From Coxiellaceae bacterium (lineage in GTDB: Bacteria; Pseudomonadota; Gammaproteobacteria; Coxiellales; Coxiellaceae), in NCBI GenBank assembly GCA_014238445.1, contig JABABC010000206.1:1-15359 (forward strand): 15,359 bases of DNA, read 5' to 3'. Below, in pieces: positions 1 through 6,314 of this stretch. The notes beneath the pieces were generated by a model. It did not search any database, was not told the DNA's origin, and saw nothing but the letters and a program-made list of their open reading frames with translations. Position 1 is the stretch's first letter. Every line of letters starts with the position of its first letter. Made by a program: the position numbers and the translations under genes.

Positions 1-3
1 AGC

Positions 4-294
4 ATGCTTAACGAATTATCTATAAAAAGTATTGATGACGAAACCCTTGATACCATTAGTCAAGAAATCTTTAACAATATTCCCTTTAAAGCTCAGATGA
101 AACTATTTAATTATGCACAGCAGCACTATTTTAGTGGAGATAGGGAAGAAGTGTGTGAAGAGCCCCGCGATAACGAGCAATTTCCAACCGGTCACATCAC
201 ACAATTTTGGAGCGAATTCACTCATTTCATTCATGATACAATGGGTCGTCAAGCAGAACGGTTGATAGAGCATCAGCAGAAATTAACGACTTAA
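4..294 (+). CDS. Small protein of unknown function (96 aa, possibly 5'-truncated)
   Basis: I do not recognise this protein. The frame is open from the window edge, so the ATG at 4 may be internal to a longer gene; the three bases before it (agc) carry no information about a ribosome binding site. The product is soluble-looking and mildly acidic, with one cysteine, no signal peptide and no membrane segment. Residues 7-43 (SIKSIDDETLDT onward) look helical and the C-terminal third (HFIHDTMGRQAERLIEHQQ) is a plausible amphipathic helix. It ends with TAA and converges on the minus-strand material starting at 352. No clear terminator lies in the 57-bp gap. It could be a regulator-sized or accessory protein; no function is assigned. 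Confidence 0.55.
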   Translation: MLNELSIKSIDDETLDTISQEIFNNIPFKAQMKLFNYAQQHYFSGDREEVCEEPRDNEQFPTGHITQFWSEFTHFIHDTMGRQAERLIEHQQKLTT

Positions 295-351
295 GCCTCT
301 AATGTTCTCACCTTCTTTAGTTTTCCCACACTGCTGCACCACTAGAAAAAG

Positions 352-552
352 TCAGTTTTTGGCGGCCACGTAGTCGTTAGCTGGAGTGAGGTTGGTGTAA
401 TACCCGGCATGAATTGAAGGTGTTTCCCCAGCCAACTGTAAAAATCGCCCCATTGAGTCAGTCTGTATGCTTGGGGGGTAAAATTCACTCAACACATTTG
501 AAAAAAACGGCGCATCATCGCTCAGCAGGAATATCACTGTCTCTTGGGGGTG
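352..552 (-). other. In-frame open extension beyond the stop codon of the 266-aa gene
   Basis: Directly after the TAA at 555-553, the same reading frame continues for 66 codons before TGA at 354-352. The first five codons read HPQET and then a GTG begins a stretch starting VIFLLSDDAPFF. The peptide has ordinary protein-like composition. Explanations are a nonsense mutation that shortened a protein of about 332 residues, stop-codon readthrough, a separate small gene starting at the GTG at 537, or chance. An open run of 66 codons arises by chance a few percent of the time, so this is suggestive only. No ribosome binding site precedes the GTG, which argues against an independent gene. Confidence 0.35.
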
Positions 553-1353
553 TTATTGTTTGCTGGTTAGGTCAATAAAATCCAGAGGAGAAACCAATGC
601 TTCAAATTGACTGAGTTGTAGCTTATTCAGTTCTTTGTCTTGTTGTTCAATTTGTGTGAATAATGATTTCAGCGGTTTGATTGCAGCAGTTAGGTCGGTA
701 TGAGTGTGAGGGATATGTTGCCGACTTAATGCGCTGTAGAGGAGTAGGTAGGTTTTAAGTCTCAAAAATTCGGCGAAGTTCATTGATTTTTTATTGAATT
801 TAGGCGTATCAAGGTGAAGATCATTGAATCGGTTGAGTATTTCAGAGAGCGGGTCGTATGCCATAAACTCTTCGATTTCTCGTTCTGTGAGTTGGTATTG
901 TTTGAGTGGTTGTGTGATAGCGTTCTGCCATTGTGTGATCACAGTCATCCAAGCTTGACTGCTGTCTGTGAATACTGCGGTAAGGTCTTTTTGTAGTTCG
1001 GTGAAGTTGAGGTTCGCAATGGTTTCCATCTCTTTGGCTGACAATTTACTGTTATTGGAGGCCGCAAATTCTTTAAAGGCATCATCTGTAAACATACGAT
1101 GTTGTTGGCGAGCATAGACAATTTTTGCGTAGGCACTATAAGTGTGTTTTAAGAAGGTGTGGTAGGGGCCGCTGGTAATTTCATCCAATTGAGCTTCGCT
1201 GAGCAGGTCGGGAGTGGAGTCTGTGGACTGTTGATGTTGCTCTTTTAAGGCAGAGATCGTGTGTTGTTGTATCCAAGCTTTCACCGGCAACCAATCACTG
1301 ATGAGTGCTCGAGCATAGGTGCTAAAGAAAAACTGTGGTGTTGTGTTGGTCAT
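553..1353 (-). CDS. Hypothetical helical protein (266 aa)
   Basis: I do not recognise this protein. A TTG at 1383 would give 276 residues, but the ATG at 1353 is far better supported: GCAGGGACC sits just upstream as a ribosome binding site, whereas nothing precedes the TTG. The product starts MTNTTPQFFFSTYARAL. It is soluble-looking, predicted almost entirely helical, without signal peptide or clear membrane segments, and rich in Gln, Lys and Glu towards the C-terminus (a coiled-coil-like stretch, TQIEQQDKELNKLQLSQFEA). It lies 57 bp downstream of the DAHP synthase gene on the same strand, so co-transcription is possible. The frame stays open for another 66 codons after the TAA, so the protein may be a truncated version of a longer one. 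Confidence 0.7.
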   Translation of the reverse strand: MTNTTPQFFFSTYARALISDWLPVKAWIQQHTISALKEQHQQSTDSTPDLLSEAQLDEITSGPYHTFLKHTYSAYAKIVYARQQHRMFTDDAFKEFAASNNSKLSAKEMETIANLNFTELQKDLTAVFTDSSQAWMTVITQWQNAITQPLKQYQLTEREIEEFMAYDPLSEILNRFNDLHLDTPKFNKKSMNFAEFLRLKTYLLLYSALSRQHIPHTHTDLTAAIKPLKSLFTQIEQQDKELNKLQLSQFEALVSPLDFIDLTSKQ

Positions 1354-1410
1354 ATTGGTCCCTGCGATAACGGAATTTGCCAATTAATATAGCATAGAAC
1401 CTATGTCGAC

Positions 1411-2541
1411 TTAAGTGTTTGCTGCCTGGTAGTTGGTTTGGCTTTCTGGGCTATTGTGTCGTCGTGCCTTGATCGCTTGTTGGCATAGTCGGAGTATGTT
1501 TTCAGTGGTTTCCCAGTTGATGCAAGCGTCGGTGATACTTTGCCCGTACGTTAAGGGTTGTGATCTGTGTAGCGATTGGCGTCCTTCTACTAAGTGGCTT
1601 TCGAGCATGAGGCCAATGATCGATGCGTTGCCTTGGGCGATGCTATGACAAACATTCTGAGCACCCTTGATTTGTTGCGTGTGATCTTTTTGGCTATTGC
1701 CATGACTGCAATCCACCATAATGCGTGTTGTTGGCAGGTTGCGATGGGTCAGTTGTTGTTGTGTTGCTGTGATATGACAGGGTTCATAATTGGTTGATTG
1801 CTGGCTACCTCTAAGAATGACGTGTCCATAGGGGTTGCCGGTTGTTTGTGTGATGACCGTTTGACCCTGTTGGTTCAGTGTCGTCATGGTATGGCTATGA
1901 GCCACTGTGAGCATGGCGTCTGTGGCTGAACTAATATTGCCGTTGATGTCGTTCTTCAGGCCAACGGGCATAGGAAGATCTGAGGCGAGCTCTCTGTGCA
2001 GTGGGCTATTAACCGTTCTTGCGCCAATAGCAGACCAGCTGATGAGATCACCGATATAGTGTGGCGTGGTTAGGTGAAGAAATTCTGTTCCGCATGGGAC
2101 GCCCAGTGATTGAATGCGCAGGAGTAATTCACGTGCTTGCTGGTAACCTTCGTTGATATCACATTCCCTGTTGAGTTGAGGGTCATTGATGAACCCTTTC
2201 CATGCAGTGGTTGTGCGTGGTTTTTCTAAGTAAACGCGCATCACAAGCAGTAGTTCTTGATCCAGTTCATTGTGTATGGCGGCAAGGTGTTGGGCGTAAT
2301 CCCATGCTGAAGCAGGATCGTGAATTGAGCAAGGCCCTAGCACGACTAGGAGTCGATCATCACTTCCATCAAGAATGCGGCAGATAGCTTGTCTTTGCTG
2401 CTGCACTCTGTGCTGGAGGTGAGGTGAGCAGGGGTGTTTTTGCAGCACGACGTTAGGGGCTATCAAAGGCAAAGGGGAGGGATGTGCTGTGAATGATGTC
2501 TTCATAGGTGTACGATACGTGGCTTGCCGCGAGCGCCTCAT
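1411..2541 (-). CDS. aroF: 3-deoxy-7-phosphoheptulonate synthase, class I (AroFGH type)
   Basis: It would condense phosphoenolpyruvate and erythrose 4-phosphate to DAHP, the first step of the shikimate pathway, in the cytosol. The match to E. coli AroF/AroG runs over the whole length. Recognisable blocks are LLVVLGPCSIHD (res. 65-75), MRVYLEKPRTT, GNPYGHVILRG, MVDCSHGNSQKD (AroF-like) and YGQSITDAC. The expected metal ligands C71, H280, E314 and D338 are present, as are the PEP and phosphate contacts R102, K107, E153, R175, K196 and R244. Two usually invariant segments differ: GARTTESQ is GARTVNSP (173-180) and FKNGTDG is LKNDING (195-201). AroG feedback position S180 aligns with P190. ATG 2541 gives 376 aa and ATG 2505 gives 364; neither has a good ribosome binding site, and the shorter form fits the family length slightly better. 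Several detailed blocks favour an AroF-like assignment, but effector specificity cannot be read with certainty. Confidence 0.93.
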   Translation of the reverse strand: MRRSRQATYRTPMKTSFTAHPSPLPLIAPNVVLQKHPCSPHLQHRVQQQRQAICRILDGSDDRLLVVLGPCSIHDPASAWDYAQHLAAIHNELDQELLLVMRVYLEKPRTTTAWKGFINDPQLNRECDINEGYQQARELLLRIQSLGVPCGTEFLHLTTPHYIGDLISWSAIGARTVNSPLHRELASDLPMPVGLKNDINGNISSATDAMLTVAHSHTMTTLNQQGQTVITQTTGNPYGHVILRGSQQSTNYEPCHITATQQQLTHRNLPTTRIMVDCSHGNSQKDHTQQIKGAQNVCHSIAQGNASIIGLMLESHLVEGRQSLHRSQPLTYGQSITDACINWETTENILRLCQQAIKARRHNSPESQTNYQAANT

Positions 2542-2571
2542 GAGTCGGGTTATTGTCCGTCAGAGGGTGGT

Positions 2572-2600
2572 AAGCTAAAGTTTCGGTCAAGAGATGTCAA
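2572..2600 (-). promoter_or_regulatory. Putative sigma70 promoter of the DAHP synthase gene
   Basis: On the minus strand a perfect -35 TTGACA (2600-2595) is followed after 17 bp by TAGCTT (2577-2572), a weak -10. Transcription would start near 2565, 24 nt before ATG 2541. The element lies in the short divergent gap shared with the lipoprotein gene. Confidence 0.45.
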
Positions 2601-2617
2601 GGGATAGGGGATGTTAG

Positions 2618-2941
2618 GTGTTATTTCGTAAACTGAGTGGGTTGTGGTGTATTGTGAGTGCCAGCTTGGCTTTGACAAGCTGCCATTCAGTGCCGCCCCA
2701 GTCTGTCAGCTCCCCTGAGCGACAGGTGTACTTTAATGGAGCCACGTTAGTGCAGGGTAATGGTTCGCCGTCACGCTACCATTGCCGCGTGATGAATTTG
2801 CATACGAATGTGGTTTATCAGGGAGCGGCACTTGAGCGAAATAATGCATTAAAGCAGGCCCGCTCGTCTTGTTTGGCCGGGCAGCAACCTCAGTCGTGTA
2901 GTTTGAAATTTGATTGTCAGTATTTAGGGGGCTCTCAGTGA
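2618..2941 (+). CDS. Small lipoprotein of unknown function (107 aa)
   Basis: The N-terminus is a classic lipoprotein signal: MLFRK positive start, hydrophobic stretch, then lipobox L19-T20-S21-C22, so the mature protein should be lipidated at C22 and anchored in the inner or outer membrane. The residue after Cys is His, not Asp, so an outer-membrane destination is possible. The mature part of about 85 residues has four further cysteines (YHCRV, SSCLAG, QSCSL, FDCQY), enough for two disulfides in the periplasm. The start is GTG at 2618, chosen because AGGGG at 2606-2610 lies 7 bp upstream. The gene is divergent from the DAHP synthase gene. The family is not recognised. Confidence 0.75.
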   Translation: MLFRKLSGLWCIVSASLALTSCHSVPPQSVSSPERQVYFNGATLVQGNGSPSRYHCRVMNLHTNVVYQGAALERNNALKQARSSCLAGQQPQSCSLKFDCQYLGGSQ

Positions 2942-2951
2942 AGAGTTTTTT
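2932..2951 (+). terminator. Weak rho-independent terminator candidate after the lipoprotein gene
   Basis: CTCT (2932-2935), a 6-nt loop spanning the stop codon, AGAG (2942-2945), then six T. Two G-U pairs can extend the 4-bp stem. The T-run is convincing; the stem is short. Confidence 0.35.
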
Positions 2952-3309
2952 CTGTAATCACCCTCTTACTTTGTTTGACTTTTCTTCGTCGCGTGGTACT
3001 ATTCACAACGATTTTTTAAGGTTTTGTTAATTTATTGCCCTGATAGTTTTTAGTGATATAGTTAAAAACAACTATAAAACATAATATTAAGCCAATGTCT
3101 TTACGTAAACTATTCTCTCGTTCCTTACTTTTAAAGTAACTTCCATTTTATTCCTATAATCTAACTTAAGTGTCACTTCTAAGTGCCTTTATCTATACAA
3201 TTTAGTTGCTATGTTTATCTGTGATTTGCGTGGTGGAATCGTACTAATCCTGTGCAAAAAAACACTTATTATTAATAAAGAACATTGAGTTAAGAGGATT
3301 AAGGTTTGA
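2942..3309. other. AT-rich gene-free stretch between lipoprotein gene and mccB
   Basis: No credible gene is visible on either strand in these 368 bp. The stretch is distinctly AT-rich from about 3010 to 3210. It holds a perfect 7-bp inverted repeat (TATAGTT at 3057-3063, AACTATA at 3070-3076, 6-nt loop) and an 11-bp dyad AAGTGTCACTT at 3168-3178. On the minus strand there is an imperfect 36-bp direct repeat whose two copies both read EVTLK in the same frame; the longest open frame there is under 30 codons. It may be eroded former coding DNA, but no protein family is recognisable. Confidence 0.5.
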
Positions 3310-4911
3310 TTACATTCTGAAAATGCCATAAGTGGTGTCATGAATAGGGTTTTGGTGCACAATTTGTAGCGCCATGCTGAGGATATTTCGTGTTTTCAAA
3401 GGGTCGATGATGCCATCGTCCCAGAGTCGCGCGCTGGCATACCAGGCATTGCCTTGTTGTTCATATTGTTCTCGAATGGTTTGCATCAAGGACTCACGAT
3501 GCTGGTCGTTCCAGGGTTGTCCTTGGCGTTGGCATTGTGTTTGTTTGATGTCGCTGAGGACATTGGCGGCTTGTTCGCCCCCCATCACAGAGATACGTGC
3601 ATTGGGCCAGCTCAGCAGCAGTGTTGGGTCGTACGCGCGGCCACACATGGCGTAATTGCCAGCACCATAGCTGCCACCTACGATCACCGTGAATTTAGGT
3701 ACTTGACTGCAGGCTACCGCGGTGACCATCTTGGCCCCATGTTTGGCAATACCCTCTGATTCGGAGGCTTTTCCTACCATAAATCCATTCGTGTTTTGTA
3801 AAAACAGTAGAGGTACTTTACGTTTGTTGCACAATTGAATGAACTGCGTCCCTTTTAATGCTGAGTCGGAGAAAAGGATTCCATTATTAGCAACGATGCC
3901 AATCAGGTGGTTGTCTATGCGTGCAAAACCACAAATTAAGGTGGTGCCAAACAACTGTTTGAACTCGTCAAATTCAGAAGCATCCACGAGTCGAGCAATG
4001 ATTTCTCGCATTTCAATGGGCATACGAGGGTCAGTGGGAATTAAACCGAGTAATTCTTCTTCTGGGCATTGTGGCAAAACGCTAACTGATTTTTCAGATA
4101 AGGATGGCAGGTTGAGGTTGTGAACACACGTGCGGGTGAGTTGTAGTGCATGTGTGTCATCGTCAGCGTAGTAGTCGGCAACACCCGATTGTCGACAGTG
4201 AACCTCTGCGCCACCTAAGGCTTCTGCTGTCACTTGTTCGCCGGTGGCTGCTTTAACGAGTGGTGGGCCGCCAAGAAAAATAGTTCCTTGTTGTTTCACA
4301 ATAATTGCGATATCAGCCATCGCTGGAATATAAGCTCCCCCTGCTGTACACGAACCCATGACGACTGCAATTTGTGGAAGGTTATCAGCAGAGAGTTGGG
4401 CTTGGTTAAAGAAAATGCGCCCGAAGTGTTCTTTGTCAGGAAAGACCTGGTCTTGCATCGGAAGAAATGCTCCGCCTGAATCCACTAAGTAAATACAAGG
4501 TAAACGCATGGCTTGTGCAATCGCCTGCGCGCGCAAGTGTTTTTTGACCGTCATAGGAAAGTAAGTGCCTCCTTTAACAGCAGCGTCATTGGCCACAATC
4601 ATGCATGCGGTGTTTTCGATGATGCCAATACCTGCCACTACACCTGCAGCTGGAATGTATTCATCATAAACCTCGTTGCTTGCGAAGAGTCCGATTTCAA
4701 AAAAATCAGAGTCAGGATCTATGAGCTGTTCGATACGCTCTCTCACTAATAATTTACCTTGATCGCGTTGTCGTTGTTTCGCGTTATCGCTGGCACCTTG
4801 TTGCAATACGGCGGTGTGTTCACGAAAAGTGTTCACCAGTTGTTGCATGGATGCCGCATTAGCTTGGTATTGTTGATCTTCGGTTTTGACTTTAGAGGTG
4901 AGTATTTTCAT
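3310..4911 (-). CDS. mccB: Methylcrotonyl-CoA carboxylase carboxyltransferase (beta) subunit
   Basis: The subunit transfers the carboxyl group from biotin to 3-methylcrotonyl-CoA in leucine breakdown. The 533 residues match bacterial and mitochondrial MCC beta end to end: [15 protein letters not shown] (52-66), [18 protein letters not shown] (107-124), [11 protein letters not shown] (141-151), the N-domain oxyanion-hole block [15 protein letters not shown] (186-200), [11 protein letters not shown] (215-225), the C-domain block [18 protein letters not shown] (412-429), [12 protein letters not shown], and the family's typical end GIFRM. Length is as expected. ATG 4911 is preceded by a modest GAGAA. 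The gene follows the thiolase gene by 12 bp, so the two form an operon. The biotin-bearing partner MccA, isovaleryl-CoA dehydrogenase, methylglutaconyl-CoA hydratase and HMG-CoA lyase are not in the window. Propionyl- or geranyl-CoA carboxylase activity is less likely on sequence grounds. Confidence 0.93.
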   Translation of the reverse strand: MKILTSKVKTEDQQYQANAASMQQLVNTFREHTAVLQQGASDNAKQRQRDQGKLLVRERIEQLIDPDSDFFEIGLFASNEVYDEYIPAAGVVAGIGIIENTACMIVANDAAVKGGTYFPMTVKKHLRAQAIAQAMRLPCIYLVDSGGAFLPMQDQVFPDKEHFGRIFFNQAQLSADNLPQIAVVMGSCTAGGAYIPAMADIAIIVKQQGTIFLGGPPLVKAATGEQVTAEALGGAEVHCRQSGVADYYADDDTHALQLTRTCVHNLNLPSLSEKSVSVLPQCPEEELLGLIPTDPRMPIEMREIIARLVDASEFDEFKQLFGTTLICGFARIDNHLIGIVANNGILFSDSALKGTQFIQLCNKRKVPLLFLQNTNGFMVGKASESEGIAKHGAKMVTAVACSQVPKFTVIVGGSYGAGNYAMCGRAYDPTLLLSWPNARISVMGGEQAANVLSDIKQTQCQRQGQPWNDQHRESLMQTIREQYEQQGNAWYASARLWDDGIIDPLKTRNILSMALQIVHQNPIHDTTYGIFRM

Positions 4912-4923
4912 AACGTTCTCGAG

Positions 4924-6111
4924 TTAGTGGGTTTCTAGGGCTATGGCTATGGCTTCACCGCCACCGATGCATGCGGTTGCTATACCGCGGTGTTGTCCAC
5001 GCGTATGGAGGGCGTGAATGAGTGTAGTGACGATGCGAGTACCACTGGCACCAATGGGGTGGCCTAATACACAGGCACCGCCGTGAACATTGACTTTGTC
5101 TCGTGGGATATTTAAGGCTTGCATAGCAACGAGGGGGACAACGGCAAAGGCTTCATTGATCTCAAAGCAATCCACAGTGTCAATAGTCCAGTTGAGTTGT
5201 TTGAGTAAATGTTCTATGGCGCCAATGGGCGCTGTGGTGAACCATTCGGGTGCTTGAGCATGCAGGCTAATCCCTCGAACGAAGGCTAGGGGTTGAATGC
5301 CTTGTTCGAGTGCTGTTGATTCACGCATCATCAGGACGGAGGATGCTCCATCGGACAAGTTACTGGCATTAGCAGCCGTCACTGTGCCATCAGGGTTGAA
5401 GGCGGGTCGCAGTGTATGCATTTTTTCAGGTCGTGCATGTTGCAAGCCTTCATCGGTTGTGATTGTGGTGGTTGCGCGTCGATGTGTGACTTCGATGGGG
5501 GTGATTTCATTGGAAAAAAAACCTGCTTCTGTTGCCTGCGTGGCTCGTTCAATGGATTCAATGGCATACTGATCTTGAGCTTCGCGTGACAGTGTGAAGC
5601 GAGTCGCACATTGTTCTGCAAAATGCCCCATGGGCTGTCGATCATGGTAGGCATCTTCTAACCCATCATGCATCATGTGATCGAGTAATGGAGTATGTCC
5701 AAGTCTTGCGCCTTGTCGTGTGGTGGTAGAGAGGTAGGGCGCTTGTGACATATTTTCCATGCCGCCCGCGATAATCCTATTTCCACGCTGACATACGAGA
5801 TGGTCGTGCGCCAGTAAGATGCTAGCGAGCCCTGACCCGCACATTTTATTGATGGTGGTGCATGGGACGTGCTGAGGGAGTTCGGCATAATGAGCGGCCT
5901 GCCTTGCGGGTGCTTGCCCCTGCCCAGCGGTTAGAACGCACCCCATGATGACCTGGTCAATCGTGTTTTTATCGATGGGCGATGCATTCAGGGTTGCTTG
6001 AATCGTGTGCGCGCCCAGTTGCGAGGCAGTGATGGATTGCAGTCCACCTAAAAAGTGACCAATGGGTGTTCGGGTTGCTGCTGTTATGACGATGGGTTCC
6101 TTGTGTGTCAT
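4924..6111 (-). CDS. atoB: Acetyl-CoA C-acetyltransferase (thiolase)
   Basis: A biosynthetic-type thiolase interconverting two acetyl-CoA with acetoacetyl-CoA. The 395-residue product has all catalytic landmarks: nucleophile C91 in NKMCGSGLAS, H351 in LGHPIGASGTR and C381 in ACIGGGEA. The last block usually reads CIGGGMG or CIGGGQG, so the E-A here is a mild deviation next to an intact catalytic Cys and Gly. NEAFAV (319-324) is also conserved. I chose ATG 6111 over an upstream ATG at 6150 because AAGGA lies 6 nt before it and the protein then begins at the usual family position (MTHKEPIVITAATRTPIG). It is the first gene of an operon with mccB. In leucine degradation it would process the acetoacetate branch after activation to CoA; a role in general ketone or PHB metabolism is equally possible. 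Confidence 0.92.
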   Translation of the reverse strand: MTHKEPIVITAATRTPIGHFLGGLQSITASQLGAHTIQATLNASPIDKNTIDQVIMGCVLTAGQGQAPARQAAHYAELPQHVPCTTINKMCGSGLASILLAHDHLVCQRGNRIIAGGMENMSQAPYLSTTTRQGARLGHTPLLDHMMHDGLEDAYHDRQPMGHFAEQCATRFTLSREAQDQYAIESIERATQATEAGFFSNEITPIEVTHRRATTTITTDEGLQHARPEKMHTLRPAFNPDGTVTAANASNLSDGASSVLMMRESTALEQGIQPLAFVRGISLHAQAPEWFTTAPIGAIEHLLKQLNWTIDTVDCFEINEAFAVVPLVAMQALNIPRDKVNVHGGACVLGHPIGASGTRIVTTLIHALHTRGQHRGIATACIGGGEAIAIALETH

Positions 6112-6183
6112 GTTGTTCCTTGTAGTGAGGGCAGTATTGAGGCATATCATAGGCTGCCCTTATGGGGCATGCAAGTTGATGAA

Positions 6184-6216
6184 TCGTATTGATTTAATAC
6201 TGAGCACATTCGTGCT
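6184..6216 (-). promoter_or_regulatory. Two adjacent small stem-loops in the predicted thiolase-mccB leader
   Basis: Reading the minus strand, AGCAC-GAAT-GTGCT is followed two bases later by GTATT-AAATC-AATAC, two perfect 5-bp stems with 4- and 5-nt loops. Both lie just downstream of the predicted start of the thiolase-mccB transcript. They could be protein-binding dyads or mRNA leader structures. Stems this short can arise by chance. Confidence 0.3.
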
Positions 6217-6225
6217 TAACGGATC

Positions 6226-6231
6226 ATTATA
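6226..6231 (-). promoter_or_regulatory. -10 box (TATAAT) of the thiolase-mccB operon
   Basis: A perfect minus-strand TATAAT, preceded by an A/G-rich spacer but by no good -35 (TTATGT at 16 bp is the nearest). Transcription would begin near 6219, leaving a leader of about 107 nt before the ATG at 6111. The lack of a -35 suggests an activator-dependent or weak promoter. Confidence 0.4.
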
Positions 6232-6314
6232 CCCTTTTTACTCGGTAACATAAGGAAATGATAAGGTATTAAAGTGCCCCCTTTTGGTAATATCGGCACC
6301 TATTTGAATATTGG

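Noticed and set aside
3057..3076. AT-only inverted repeat as a terminator
   Set aside because: The 7-bp stem has a single G-C pair and is not followed by a T-run, so it would be too weak; treated as incidental to the AT-rich gap.
6112..6150. Longer thiolase starting at ATG 6150
   Set aside because: The extra 13 residues precede the usual thiolase N-terminus; ATG 6111 has a strong AAGGA ribosome binding site.
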